A stretch of 64,000 bases of DNA. Source: JAIPDZ01 sp034522175. GTDB lineage: Bacteria; Desulfobacterota; DSM-4660; Desulfatiglandales; Desulfatiglandaceae. Each line of letters begins with the position of its first letter. Positions within the stretch are counted from its first letter, which is position 1. Under the pieces are notes generated by a model. The model was not told the origin of the DNA. It searched no databases and saw only the letters and a list, made by a program, of their open reading frames with translations. A program made the translations under genes and the position numbers. This document shows positions 27,309-37,192 of the stretch, piece by piece. The DNA is taken from the NCBI GenBank assembly GCA_034522175.1, contig JAXHLQ010000001.1, positions 2,542,001 to 2,606,000 on the forward strand, given 5' to 3'.

Positions 27309-28587
27309 AGGCGCTTCCATTGAATGCGATCTGGTGGTCGTGGGTCGTGGCATGGCCGGCATGGCCGCCACGCTCTTTGCCGCCAATCGCGGCATATCCA
27401 CCGTTCAGGTGGGGATGATCGGAGAGATCATATTCGCCAGTGGATGCCTGGACCTGCTGGCCTTTCCTTCACCTGAAACAGAAGCGCCTCTCGACGATCC
27501 ATGGGCGGCAATCGATCTTTTGTCGCAGGAGATGCCGGAACATCCCTATACACGAATGAAACGGGAAGAAATCAAGGCGGCCTTAGATGAAATCGTCTCC
27601 TTTTTGAATGCTCAGGGTTTACCCTATATCAACCAGCCAGGGCAGAACGTGGAGATGATCACGCCGCTGGGCACCGTTAAACAGACCTACTATGCACCCG
27701 AGAGCATGGGGGAAGGCATCGAGGCCCTCAGAGAGAAAGCCCCTTGTCTCCTCATCGACTTTCATGGACTGACCGATTTCAGCGCCACTCAGATGGCGGC
27801 GACATTGACGGATGTGTGGCCGAACATCCGTTCAGCCCGCGTTTCATTTCCCGGCAACGCCGAAAACAGGGAACTGATCCCCGGCGATATTATGGCCGAG
27901 ACCATGGAACTGTCAAAAAACCGAGCGGAACTGGCCCAGGCCGTCAAGCCGCTTGTGGGCAATGCGCGCGTCGTGGGGGTGCCGGCCGTTATGGGCATGA
28001 AGGGGACCCGGGAGATTCTTTCGGATATCAAGAACCAAATCGGGGTTCCGGTGTTTGAGATTCCCACATTTCCCGTATCGGTTCCCGGTCTCAGGTTGAA
28101 TGAGACCTTCGCCCATGGTCTTCTAAAAAAGGGCGTGAAGCGGCTGTTACAAACCCGGGTGCTCAGGGCTGATCCGTCCAACGATGGGACGTTTGTGCTT
28201 CATACGGGAAAAAGTGAGCCCGAAATGACTCTTCACACCCGGGGAGTGATCCTGGCAACGGGACGGTTCTGGAGCAGGGGACTGGTGGCCGATAGAAACG
28301 GCATTCGTGAACCCCTCCTTAACTTGCCCGTCCATCAGCCGGAAAAGAGGGATCAGTGGCATCGGGAGCGGTTTCTGGATTTGAGGGGGCACCCGGTGAA
28401 TCGCGCCGGCGTGGAAACGGATGCGCTTTTTCGCCCGCTGAGCGAAACCGGGGAACCTGGCTTTGAAAGACTCTTCGCAGTGGGCGCCATCCTGGCCCAC
28501 CAGGACTGGAAGCGCATGAAATGCGGATCGGGCCTGGCCATCAGCACCGCGTACAAGGCGGTGGAGGCCTTCTCCAAAATGGGGTGA
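27301..28587 (+). CDS. glpB: Glycerol-3-phosphate dehydrogenase, anaerobic subunit B (GlpB)
   Basis: 428 residues, normal length. The N-terminal dinucleotide-binding motif is DLVVVGRGMAGMAATLFAAN. Family motifs include FASGCLDLLAF, VVGVPAVMGM, and near the end GAILAHQDWKRMKCGSGLAI. GlpB is an FMN-binding subunit that takes electrons from GlpA. The gene overlaps glpA by 8 bp, so translation is probably coupled. The spacer to glpS (28588-28706) has no terminator. Confidence 0.9.
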   Translation: MAEGASIECDLVVVGRGMAGMAATLFAANRGISTVQVGMIGEIIFASGCLDLLAFPSPETEAPLDDPWAAIDLLSQEMPEHPYTRMKREEIKAALDEIVSFLNAQGLPYINQPGQNVEMITPLGTVKQTYYAPESMGEGIEALREKAPCLLIDFHGLTDFSATQMAATLTDVWPNIRSARVSFPGNAENRELIPGDIMAETMELSKNRAELAQAVKPLVGNARVVGVPAVMGMKGTREILSDIKNQIGVPVFEIPTFPVSVPGLRLNETFAHGLLKKGVKRLLQTRVLRADPSNDGTFVLHTGKSEPEMTLHTRGVILATGRFWSRGLVADRNGIREPLLNLPVHQPEKRDQWHRERFLDLRGHPVNRAGVETDALFRPLSETGEPGFERLFAVGAILAHQDWKRMKCGSGLAISTAYKAVEAFSKMG

Positions 28588-28706
28588 ACATGAGGGGTGC
28601 CACTTTTCGCATTGACATCGTTACGCAGTTGGCACTATCCGTTAGAGAGCGGGTTCGGTGCCTATGAAACATTGAATAAGGATCCATTCTGTGTGAGGGC
28701 AGGAAC

Positions 28707-29797
28707 ATGTCATTATCTCTACAGGAAGTCACCAAAACCGTCGGACGGGAAACCCATATCAATAATGTCAGCCTCTCTTTTGAGTCCGGGTCCCGGAACA
28801 TTCTGTTAGGCCGTACCCTGGCCGGAAAAACCTCTCTGCTCCGGTTGATGGCAGGTCTTGACCGACCCACCTTTGGACGGATAATGGCCAACGGAAAGGA
28901 CGTCACAGGGAAATCCGTTCGCAAACGGAGCGTGGCCATGGTCTATCAGCAGTTTATCAATTACCCCTCTCTCACCGTATTCAACAACATCGCCTCCCCT
29001 CTGAAGCTGGCCAAGATCGACAAATCTGACATCGACAGACGGGTGCGGCGTACTGCTGAAATGCTCCACCTGGATCATTTCCTTGACCGACTGCCCAGCG
29101 AGCTTTCGGGCGGTCAGCAGCAGCGTGTCGCCATTGCCCGGGCCCTGGTCAAAGAAAGCGATCTGCTTTTATTGGATGAACCGCTGGTGAACCTGGACTA
29201 TAAGCTTCGAGAAGAGTTGAGAGAAGAACTTCAGGATATATTCGAAACCCGTAAATCCATTGTGGTCTACACCACCACTGAGCCCACAGAGGCCCTGATG
29301 CTGGGCGGGAACATCGTGGTCATGGACGAGGGCCGTGTGCTGCAGACCGGTCCCACCCCGAGGTGTACCATCACCCCGCCACAACCAAAGTGGCGGAGGT
29401 CTTCAGTGACCCCCCCATCAATTTTCTGAGCGGCACGGTGCGTGACGGCGTTGCCCGCATGGCCCGCGACATCGCTATACCGCTTATCCATCATATGCAT
29501 TCGTTGAAAGACGGTGATTACGGGTTCGGCGTGCGATCCAATCACCTGTTCCTTAACCGAAGACGCAACGACGATGTGGAAATCCCTGCAACCGTGGAAC
29601 TGACGGAGATCAACGGTTCGGAAACCTTTATCCACGCCACGCACGATACGGTCGAGTTGGTGATTCAGGAAAAAGGCGTCCGCTCCGTCCAAAGCGGTGT
29701 AGAGATCACCATGTATGTCAGTCCGGACTGCTTTTTTGTGTACGATAAAACCGGAGCACTGGTGGCTTCGCCCACGCCAGAGGCCTTCAGAGGTTAG
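28707..29797 (+). CDS. glpS: Glycerol ABC transporter ATP-binding protein GlpS (frameshifted)
   Basis: About 363 residues when a frameshift near 29360 (a C run one short) is repaired; the join reads TGPTPEVYHHPATTKVAEVF. Walker A is the unusual LLGRTLAGKTSL that is typical of GlpS. The Q-loop region has VYQQFINYPSLTVF, the signature is LSGGQQQRVAIARAL, and Walker B is DLLLLDEPLVNLD. A C-terminal MOI/TOBE-type domain follows. It is one of two different nucleotide-binding subunits of the glycerol transporter first described in Rhizobium (glpSTPQUV). A GGGCAGGA Shine-Dalgarno precedes ATG 28707. Confidence 0.85.
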
Positions 29798-29815
29798 ATA
29801 AATTAGGAGATCGTC

Positions 29816-30901
29816 ATGGCCCGTATCGAGTTAGATGAAGTCGCCCACAGCTATCTGCAAAAGCCCAAGAAGGATTCGGATTGGGCGTTGAAACGGATTC
29901 ATACCGTATGGGAGGACGGTGCAGCCTGTGCGCTCCTGGGTCCTTCAGGCTGTGGAAAAACCACCTTGCTCAACATCATATCGGGCTTGCTGGCGCCCAG
30001 CAAAGGCCGGGTTCTTTACGACGGAAGGGACGTTACCCCGTTGCGACCGGAAAAACGGAACATCGCCCAGGTGTTCCAGTTTCCGGTGCTCTACGACACC
30101 ATGTCGGTCTACAACAATCTGGCCTTTCCATTGCGAAATCGGGGCATCGGTGAGGACCAGGTCAGGGAACGGGTCTTAGAGATTGCGGACATCCTGGATT
30201 TAACAGACTTTCTCGGCAGACGGGCAGAGGGCCTAGCCGCTGATGCCAAACAAAAAATCTCTCTGGGCCGGGGGCTGGTCCGGAGCGATGTGGCGGCAAT
30301 CCTGTTTGATGAGCCTCTGACCGTCATTGACCCGCAACTCAAATGGCATCTGAGAAGAAAACTCAAGGAAATCCACGAAAAGCTCAAACTGACATTCATC
30401 TACGTGACCCACGATCAGGTGGAAGCCCTGACGTTTGCGGATCAGGTCGCGGTGATGTATGAAGGCGAAATGGTCCAGATCGGGTCGCCGCAGGACCTTT
30501 TTGAAAATCCGGAACACCGATTCGTTGGCTATTTTATCGGCAGCCCGGGGATGAATTTCCTGGAATGCACCTTGGATGGAAATGTGGCCCAGGTGAATGG
30601 TGCCGGAATCGTGCTGGATGATGAGACGGCGGCCAGGGGGCGGGAAGCCAAGGGAAAACTGGAAATCGGCATCCGGCCCATGTATCTCGAAGTCCACGGA
30701 AAATCGGCCCGAAACCGGATAGAGGCCAAAGTCCGGATGGTGGAAGACCTGGGCAGTTACCGGATTGTAACGCTCAGGGTGGCGGGTAAGACCATAAAGG
30801 CCAGTCTACAGGAAAATGAGGCGATTCCTGAAAAACGGGCCTGGCTTGCTTTTCCTCCGGCACAAACCCGTCTTTATGCAGATGGATGGTTGGTTAAGTA
30901 A
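29816..30901 (+). CDS. glpT: Glycerol ABC transporter ATP-binding protein GlpT
   Basis: 361 residues. Walker A is LLGPSGCGKTTLLNIISGL and the Q-loop is IAQVFQFPVLYDTMSVYNNL. The signature motif is degenerate (LAADAKQKISLGRGLV instead of LSGGQ), and Walker B is AAILFDEPLTVIDPQLKW. The C-terminal TOBE-like domain runs from about residue 240. A second, non-identical ATPase with a changed signature beside a near-canonical one is the normal pattern in glpSTPQUV systems. This is an ABC subunit and not the MFS glycerol-3-phosphate antiporter that shares the name GlpT. TAGGAGATCG precedes the ATG; the gap to glpS is 18 bp. Confidence 0.85.
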   Translation: MARIELDEVAHSYLQKPKKDSDWALKRIHTVWEDGAACALLGPSGCGKTTLLNIISGLLAPSKGRVLYDGRDVTPLRPEKRNIAQVFQFPVLYDTMSVYNNLAFPLRNRGIGEDQVRERVLEIADILDLTDFLGRRAEGLAADAKQKISLGRGLVRSDVAAILFDEPLTVIDPQLKWHLRRKLKEIHEKLKLTFIYVTHDQVEALTFADQVAVMYEGEMVQIGSPQDLFENPEHRFVGYFIGSPGMNFLECTLDGNVAQVNGAGIVLDDETAARGREAKGKLEIGIRPMYLEVHGKSARNRIEAKVRMVEDLGSYRIVTLRVAGKTIKASLQENEAIPEKRAWLAFPPAQTRLYADGWLVK

Positions 30902-31036
30902 GTGCGCCATAAGCACAGTGCATGCCTTTGGCCGCAGCCCAATGAGAAAACGCGGTCTCCGATGCGGATAAATTTAGGTTTCAGTGTTCGGGTGTCAGGG
31001 TAACATTTCAATCGAAGAATTTAAGGGAGTCTATCC

Positions 31037-31911
31037 ATGGAAAAATGGCCCAATAACAGAGCCTGGCTGCTGGTGCTGCCGGTTTTCGTCATTGTTGCAT
31101 TCAGCGCCATCATTCCTTTGATGACGGTGATCAATTATTCGGTTCAGGACATCTTCGGGCCTGGCCAGAGTGTCTTCGTGGGAACGGAGTGGTTTAAGCA
31201 GATGCTGGGCAACGAGCGACTTCACGATGCGCTCTGGCGCCAGTTCCTTTTTCCGGACTGGTGCTGCTGATTGAGATGCCTCTCGGGATCCTCATTGCGC
31301 TCGCCATGCCCAAGAAGGGGTGGGGCGTCCCCGTGTCCCTGGTCACCATTGCGCTGCCCCTCTTGATTCCATGGAATACCATCGGGACCATATGGATTAT
31401 TTTCACCCGGCCCGATATCGGGCTCTTCGGCTACGGCATGAACAAGTTTCTGGGCATCCCCTTTGATCATACGGCCACGTCACTCGACGCATGGATTACG
31501 GTGATGCTCATGGAGGTCTGGCACTGGACCCCGCTGGTGGCGCTTCTGGCCTATGCAGGCCTGCGTGCCATTCCCGAAGCCTACTACCAGGCGGCCCGGA
31601 TCGACGGCGCATCGGCCTGGTCCACCTTTCTCTATATCCAGCTGCCCAAGATGCGCGGCGTCCTCACCATCGCTTTTCTGCTCCGATTCATGGACAGTTT
31701 TCTCATTTATGCAGAGCCATTCGTGTTGACGGGCGGAGGCCCGGGTAACTCCACCACATTCCTCTCCCTGTATCTCGTAAAGATTGCCCTGCTCCAGTTC
31801 GATCTCGGTCCGGGCGGCGCATTTTCGCTGATCTACTTTGTCATCGTCCTTCTCTTCAGTTTTATCTTTTACCAGGCGCTCCAGCGTGTGGGGAAAGGAG
31901 ACAAGGTATGA
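31037..31911 (+). CDS. glpP: Glycerol ABC transporter permease GlpP (frameshifted)
   Basis: About 292 residues when a frameshift near 31255 (a T run one short in TTCCTTTTTCC) is repaired, giving FLFSGLVLLIEMPLGI. Six membrane segments are predicted, beginning WLLVLPVFVIVAFSAIIPLM. The cytoplasmic EAA loop, which contacts the ATPases, is YYQAARIDGASAWSTFLYIQ. Start ATG 31037 follows AAGGGAG. It overlaps glpQ by 4 bp (ATGA). Confidence 0.87.
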
Positions 31912-32711
31912 AAGGAAAGAAGAAATTCATTGGTCTAATCATCTATTTTATCCTTTTGGTGATGCCGATCTACTGGATGCTCAACATGTCGCTCAGATCC
32001 AACGCCGACATCCTGGCATCTTTCGCCCTCTTCCCTAAGGATATCACCTTCATGAACTACAGGGCGATTTTTACCGATCCATCCTGGTACATGGGGTATG
32101 TCAACGCCATCATCTATGTGGTTCTGAATACGGTGATTTCCCTCGTCGTGGCGCTCCCTGCGGCCTATGCCTTTTCCCGCTATCAGTTCGTGGGCGACAA
32201 ACAGATGTTTTTCTGGCTGCTGACCAACCGCATGGCCCCGGCCGCGGTGTTTGCGCTTCCCTTCTTCCAGTTGTATTCCACCGTCGGCCTGATGGATACC
32301 CATATTGCGGTGGCATTGGCCCACTGCCTGTTCAATGTCCCGCTGGCGGTGTGGATTCTCGAGGGCTTCATGTCCGGGGTCCCACGGGAAATCGATGAGA
32401 CCGCCTTCATTGACGGCTACAGTTTTCCGAAGTTTTTCATCACCATTTTCATCCCGTTGATCCGGGCCGGGGTGGGTGTCACGGCATTTTTCTGTTTCAT
32501 GTTCAGCTGGGTGGAGCTGTTGCTGGCCCGGACCCTGACGGTGACCGATGCAAAACCGATTTCGGCCATCATGACACGGACCATCAGTGCCACGGGACTT
32601 GACTATGGTCTTCTGGCCGCGGCCGGTATCCTGACCATCGTACCCGGCGCAGCCGTCATCTGGTTTGTTCGAAATCATATGGCCAAAGGGTTCGCCTTGG
32701 GCCGTGTATAG
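31908..32711 (+). CDS. glpQ: Glycerol ABC transporter permease GlpQ
   Basis: 267 residues, six membrane segments from LIIYFILLVMPIYWMLNMSL. The EAA loop is VPREIDETAFIDGYSFPKFF. MalG-like binding-protein-dependent permease, second half of the heterodimeric channel with GlpP. The start overlaps the glpP stop in an ATGA, implying coupled translation. Here the name means the ABC permease and not the periplasmic phosphodiesterase of the same symbol. Confidence 0.88.
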   Translation: MKGKKKFIGLIIYFILLVMPIYWMLNMSLRSNADILASFALFPKDITFMNYRAIFTDPSWYMGYVNAIIYVVLNTVISLVVALPAAYAFSRYQFVGDKQMFFWLLTNRMAPAAVFALPFFQLYSTVGLMDTHIAVALAHCLFNVPLAVWILEGFMSGVPREIDETAFIDGYSFPKFFITIFIPLIRAGVGVTAFFCFMFSWVELLLARTLTVTDAKPISAIMTRTISATGLDYGLLAAAGILTIVPGAAVIWFVRNHMAKGFALGRV

Positions 32712-32720
32712 GGAGGCGCT

Positions 32721-33005
32721 ATGGACTTCACATTGAAATGGATGGTTTGGACCGTACCCACGGCCATTTTCTGCGGCTCCATTATTGTCATCGTCCTTGC
32801 CATGGCCGTTTGGCAGACCGTATCCCCTTCTCTGGAACGTAAGGGGTTTTTGCCCATACCCACGACGCCGGGAGACCGGTTCTTCATCGGCGTCCTGACC
32901 AGTGTTTACATTTTTTTTGCCTGGGTGGGACTGACCCAATTTCCTCTTTTGTTTCTGTTGTTGATTGTGATCTGCTGGATCCTTGTGGTCATGATATGGG
33001 GATAA
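32721..33005 (+). CDS. glpU: Small membrane protein GlpU (DUF2160)
   Basis: 94 residues, preceded by GGGAGGCG. Two membrane segments: AIFCGSIIVIVLAMAVWQTV and the C-terminal LLFLLLIVICWILVVMIWG, with a third weaker one (FIGVLTSVYIFFAWVGLT). The motif SLERKGFLPIPTTPGDRFF is typical of DUF2160 proteins encoded between the permease and the binding-protein genes of glpSTPQUV operons. Its exact role in transport is unknown. Confidence 0.85.
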   Translation: MDFTLKWMVWTVPTAIFCGSIIVIVLAMAVWQTVSPSLERKGFLPIPTTPGDRFFIGVLTSVYIFFAWVGLTQFPLLFLLLIVICWILVVMIWG

Positions 33006-33264
33006 AAGAATGGGACGATTCCCACGTTTGAGCGGAGTGGTTGTTATGGATTCCTTGAAACGGTAACGAATAATATCAAGGACGCGGGTGTAATGCAGCG
33101 CACCCCTGAAAGGAGGTGGTGGAAACGACAGGTGAGCGAGGCTGATTTCGTGAAGCCTCTGGTTGTCCTTGCCGGTTATTGATACGAGCGATCTACCTGC
33201 GACTGATGTGGGCCGGCGAGGTCCTTGGGATGAACCGTAATGGAAGTGAAAGGAGATTGGATCA

Positions 33265-34992
33265 ATGAATAGAAAAAAAACTTTTTTCTGTGTAATTGCC
33301 GCGCTGGCGCTCTTATTTTCGAGCGCCCCGTGCTGGTCTTCGCCGCAGATGGACGCGGCCAAGAAGTGGGTGGACACTGAATTTCAACCATCCACGCTGA
33401 CCAAGGATCAGCAGATGAAAGAGATGGAATGGTTCATCAAGGCATCTGAGCCCTTCAAAGGGATGGAAATCAAGGTCGTCTCCGAGACCATCGCCACCCA
33501 CGAGTATGAAGCCAAGGTCCTCACCAAGGCATTCGAAGAGATCACCGGCATCAAGGTGGCCTTCGACCTGATTCAGGAAGGGGATGTCATTGAAAAATTG
33601 CAGACCCAGTGGGCGTCGGGGAAGAATATCTATGACGGATGGGTGAACGACTCCGACCTCATCGGTACCCACATGCGTTACGGGTTTGTGATGCCCCTGA
33701 GTGATTTTATGGAAGGTGAGGGCAAGGACGTGACCCTGCCCACCCTGGATATCGATGATTTCATGGGAAAATCCTTTACCACCGGGCCGGACGGAAAGCT
33801 CTATCAGCTTCCGGATCAGCAGTTCGCCAATCTCTACTGGTTCCGGTATGACTGGTTCCAGCGCCCCGATTTTCAGAAGAAATTCAAGGAAATCTATGGG
33901 TATGAGCTGGGGGTGCCGGTCAACTGGTCCGCCTATGAGGATATCGCGGAATTCTTCACCGAGCACATCAAGGAAATTGACGGCAGGCGCGTGTACGGTC
34001 ACAATGACTACGGTAAAAAGGCACCGGATCTGGGGTGGCGGTTTACGGACGCGTGGCTCTCCATGGCCGGTTGTGGAGACAAGGGTCTTCCCAACGGCAA
34101 GCCGGTGGATGAATGGGGCATCCGGGTCGAAAATTGTGTGCCCGTGGGCTCCAGTGTCTGCCGCGGCGGTGCCGCCAACAGCCCCGCAGCCAAATACGCC
34201 CTTCGCAAGTACATGGAATGGCTGAGAAAATATGCACCTCCCGGATGCCTCGGCATGGATTTTTATACCTATCTGCCGTTTTTGGCCAAGGGAAATGTGG
34301 CTCAGCAGATTTTCTGGTACACGGCGTTTGTTCCGACCATGCTCGAACCGGGTCCCACGGTTAACGAGGATGGCACGCCCAAATGGCGCATGGCCCCGTC
34401 TCCCCACGGTCCCTACTGGGAAGAAGGGATGAAACTGGGATATCAGGACTGCGGTTCCTGGACCTTCATGAAGAGCACACCGCTTGACCGGCGTAAGGCC
34501 GCATGGCTTTTCGCCCAGTTCTGCGTGGCCAAGACCACTTCTTTAAAGAAAGCATTGGTGGGATTGACCCCCATCCGGGACAGCGACATCCGAAGCGAGG
34601 CCTTTACCGAAAGAGCCCCCAAACTCGGTGGACTGGTGGAATTCTACCGGAGCCCGGCTCGAGTCGCCTGGACGCCTACGGGAACCAATGTGCCGGATTA
34701 TCCCAAGCTGGCCCAGTTGTGGTGGCAGAACATCGGAGAAGCGGTCTCCGGTGAGGTAACCGTGGACCGGGCCATGGACAACCTGGCTCGGGAGATGGAC
34801 AAGGTCATGCAGCGTATCGAGCGTGCCGGCGTTCAAAAGGAATGCGGTCCGAAGCTGAATCCCTGCATAGATCCCGAGGAGTGGCTCAACAAGCCCGGGT
34901 CTCCCAAAGCCAAGGTCAACGAGAAACCGCAGGGAATCACCGTGAAATACGATGACCTGATCAAGGCCTGGCGTGAAGGGCGTGTGAAGTAA
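33265..34992 (+). CDS. glpV: Glycerol ABC transporter substrate-binding protein GlpV
   Basis: 575 residues, long for a binding protein but normal for GlpV. Signal peptide at residues 1-25 (FFCVIAALALLFSSAPCWSS). The extracellular solute-binding fold shows VVSETIATHEYEAKVLTKAF, GNVAQQIFWYTAFVPTMLEP and YQDCGSWTFMKSTPLDRRKA. AAAGGAG precedes ATG 33265. A terminator follows at 35029. It should capture glycerol in the periplasm and deliver it to GlpPQ. The 259-bp gap before it (33006-33264) has no gene; it may carry a processing or promoter site. Confidence 0.9.
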   Translation: MNRKKTFFCVIAALALLFSSAPCWSSPQMDAAKKWVDTEFQPSTLTKDQQMKEMEWFIKASEPFKGMEIKVVSETIATHEYEAKVLTKAFEEITGIKVAFDLIQEGDVIEKLQTQWASGKNIYDGWVNDSDLIGTHMRYGFVMPLSDFMEGEGKDVTLPTLDIDDFMGKSFTTGPDGKLYQLPDQQFANLYWFRYDWFQRPDFQKKFKEIYGYELGVPVNWSAYEDIAEFFTEHIKEIDGRRVYGHNDYGKKAPDLGWRFTDAWLSMAGCGDKGLPNGKPVDEWGIRVENCVPVGSSVCRGGAANSPAAKYALRKYMEWLRKYAPPGCLGMDFYTYLPFLAKGNVAQQIFWYTAFVPTMLEPGPTVNEDGTPKWRMAPSPHGPYWEEGMKLGYQDCGSWTFMKSTPLDRRKAAWLFAQFCVAKTTSLKKALVGLTPIRDSDIRSEAFTERAPKLGGLVEFYRSPARVAWTPTGTNVPDYPKLAQLWWQNIGEAVSGEVTVDRAMDNLAREMDKVMQRIERAGVQKECGPKLNPCIDPEEWLNKPGSPKAKVNEKPQGITVKYDDLIKAWREGRVK

Positions 34993-35028
34993 ACCAGCGG
35001 CAGCAATGCCTTTCAAAAAACTCAAACG

Positions 35029-35057
35029 GGGCCGGCCACACAGGCCGGCCTTTTTTT
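35029..35057 (+). terminator. Rho-independent terminator after glpV
   Basis: GGCCGGCC-ACAC-AGGCCGGCC forms a very GC-rich stem followed by seven T. It lies 37 bp after the glpV stop and before glpK, so it should separate or attenuate glpK transcription. Confidence 0.88.
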
Positions 35058-35086
35058 AATGCATACCGATCGTTGGGAGGAAAAAC

Positions 35087-36598
35087 ATGGCTGGATATGT
35101 TGGGGCGATTGACCAGGGAACCACCAGCACGCGGTTCATTATTTTTGATTATGCCGGCAGGATCAAGGGGGTGGCGCAAAAGGAGCATGAGCAGATCTTT
35201 CCAAGACCCGGATGGGTGGAGCATGACCCCATGGAGATCTGGAAGAATACCCGGGAGGTCATTCAAACCGCCCTTCAAAGGAGCGGAATCAGCGGACATG
35301 ATTTGGTCGCCATCGGCATCACGAATCAGCGGGAGACCACGGTCCTCTGGGATCGGCATACCGGTGTGCCCTACCACAATGCCATTGTCTGGCAATGCAC
35401 ACGGACAGACAGGATCTGTGATGAATTGATCAGGGATGGCGGGATTGACCGTTTCAGGAATCGGACCGGACTCCCTGTGGCCACATACTTTGCAGGCCCT
35501 AAAATAAAGTGGATCCTGGAAAACAACCCTGGCGTCAGGACCGCTGCGGAACGGGGCGATGCCTGTTTCGGGACCATGGAGACCTGGGTCATCTGGTGGC
35601 TCACCGGGGGACCCAAAGGCGGTGCCCACGTAACGGATGTGACCAATGCCAGTCGTACCCTCTTGATGGATTTGAAATTGCTGGATTGGGACTCGGAAAT
35701 CCTTGAGATTTTGAACATTCCCGAATCCGTCCTTCCTAAAATTGTGCCGTCCAGCGACAAGGCGTTCTGGGGGATGACATCGGAAGGGGGCCCCCTCAAT
35801 GCACGGGTGCCCGTATGCGGCGCCCTCGGCGATCAGCAGGCGGCCCTGGTGGGACAGTGTTGCTTTGATGAGGGTCAGGCCAAAAACACCTACGGTACCG
35901 GCTGTTTTCTCCTGCTCAATACGGGAATTGAGCCCATGGCCTCTGAGCACGGATTGATTACCACCGTGGGGTATCAGATCAGCGGTCATGCACCGGTCTA
36001 TGCCCTGGAGGGCTCCATTGCCATTGGGGGGGCACTGGTTCAGTGGCTCCGGGATAACCTGGGGCTCATATCCAGCGCCCCCGAAGTAGAAGATCTGGCC
36101 CGGCAGGTGGAAGACAATGGCGGGATTTACTTTGTACCGGCATTTTCCGGGCTCTTCGCGCCTTACTGGCGGTCCGATGCCCGGGGGGTCGTGGTGGGCC
36201 TCACCCGCTACGTCAACAAGGGACACATGGCCCGGGCCGTACTGGAGGCCTGCGCTTATCAGACACGGGATATCGTCGAGGCTATGAACAAAGATTCAGG
36301 GGTCGACCTGACCCAGTTCAAGGTGGACGGCGGCATGGTGGAAAATGAGTTGTTAATGCAGTTTCAGGCCGACACCCTGGGGGTGCCCGTCATCCGCCCG
36401 GAGGTGACGGAAACAACCGCGCTCGGAGCTGCCTATGCGGCCGGCCTGGCTGCGGATTTCTGGTCCGGCCTGGAGGAGCTTCGCGAAAACTGGCATGCGG
36501 ACAAGACCTGGCATCCTGCCATGCCGGAAACCACAAGAGAAGAAGGGTACCGGGGATGGCAGAAAGCCGTAAAGCGGACCTTCAACTGGGTGGAGTAG
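35087..36598 (+). CDS. glpK: Glycerol kinase
   Basis: 503 residues, intact, normal length. GGGAGG precedes ATG 35087. FGGY-kinase motifs: N-terminal phosphate loop YVGAIDQGTTSTRFIIFD, substrate region WVEHDPMEIW, GITNQRETTVLWDRHTGVPY, and the C-terminal signature GAAYAAGLAADFW. It phosphorylates glycerol to glycerol-3-phosphate in the cytosol, trapping it and feeding GlpAB. It lies downstream of the glpV terminator, so it may depend on readthrough or on its own promoter. Confidence 0.96.
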   Translation: MAGYVGAIDQGTTSTRFIIFDYAGRIKGVAQKEHEQIFPRPGWVEHDPMEIWKNTREVIQTALQRSGISGHDLVAIGITNQRETTVLWDRHTGVPYHNAIVWQCTRTDRICDELIRDGGIDRFRNRTGLPVATYFAGPKIKWILENNPGVRTAAERGDACFGTMETWVIWWLTGGPKGGAHVTDVTNASRTLLMDLKLLDWDSEILEILNIPESVLPKIVPSSDKAFWGMTSEGGPLNARVPVCGALGDQQAALVGQCCFDEGQAKNTYGTGCFLLLNTGIEPMASEHGLITTVGYQISGHAPVYALEGSIAIGGALVQWLRDNLGLISSAPEVEDLARQVEDNGGIYFVPAFSGLFAPYWRSDARGVVVGLTRYVNKGHMARAVLEACAYQTRDIVEAMNKDSGVDLTQFKVDGGMVENELLMQFQADTLGVPVIRPEVTETTALGAAYAAGLAADFWSGLEELRENWHADKTWHPAMPETTREEGYRGWQKAVKRTFNWVE

Positions 36599-36642
36599 GG
36601 TCACATACCGCCCGATATGGTTTCGATTTGAAAGGGGTCACC

Positions 36643-37176
36643 TTGTCCATCCCATTTGCCAAACGCGTTCAGATTTTCCTCCCCTTTGCAATGGGGTATT
36701 TTCTTTCCTACCTCTACCGGGTCATCAATTCGGTTCTGGCGCCCAATCTCGCTGCTGACATCGGCGTGGATCCCTCCGGGCTGGGGATGGGAATTTTCCT
36801 AAGCGTCCTGGTGCTGATCATTTTCCCCTACGCGCCGTTGGCGCCGCTGTTATGGATCCTGTTCGGATTTTTCGGCACATCGGGGATTTTGCCGTATGCA
36901 GCCCTGTCCCAGAGTTTTCCCCTCCATTTGTCGGGACGTGCCAACACAGCGTTGAATCTGTTGGTCTTTGTGGGGGCCTTTGCCGCCCAGTGGGGAATCG
37001 GGGCCATTATCGAACAATGGCCGGTCACGGAAGCCGGCAGGTATGCTCCGGCAGGATATCAGGTGGCCTTCAGCGTGCTGGTGATCCTTCAGCTATTGGC
37101 CATGCTGTGGTTCTGGCTGGCCGGCAGGCTCATGGAAAAGCGAGCTTCCATGAACCCAATGGTCACAACCGAGTGA
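36643..37176 (+). pseudogene. MFS transporter gene with a large internal deletion
   Basis: 177 residues from a TTG at 36643; no good Shine-Dalgarno. The N-terminus is the first MFS helix and loop (FLPFAMGYFLSYLYRVINSV, NLAADIGVDPSGLG). It then passes in frame into what looks like helices 9-12 (WILFGFFGTSGILPYAALSQ, NLLVFVGAFAAQWGIGAIIE). A usual MFS protein is about 400 residues, so roughly 200 residues of the middle are missing. It should not transport. It directly follows glpK, suggesting a second uptake route that was lost, or an assembly collapse. Confidence 0.65.
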
Positions 37177-37192
37177 GAAGTCAGCTTTCCCA

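Noticed and set aside
33006..33264. Possible riboswitch upstream of glpV
   Set aside because: No conserved motif or convincing stem was seen; it holds a purine-rich tract only.
31935..33377. A 480-codon frame opposite glpQ, glpU and the start of glpV
   Set aside because: Histidine/glutamine/glycine-rich; it crosses three real genes on the other strand.
34961..36226. A 421-codon frame opposite glpK
   Set aside because: Lies opposite an intact kinase and lacks any family motif.
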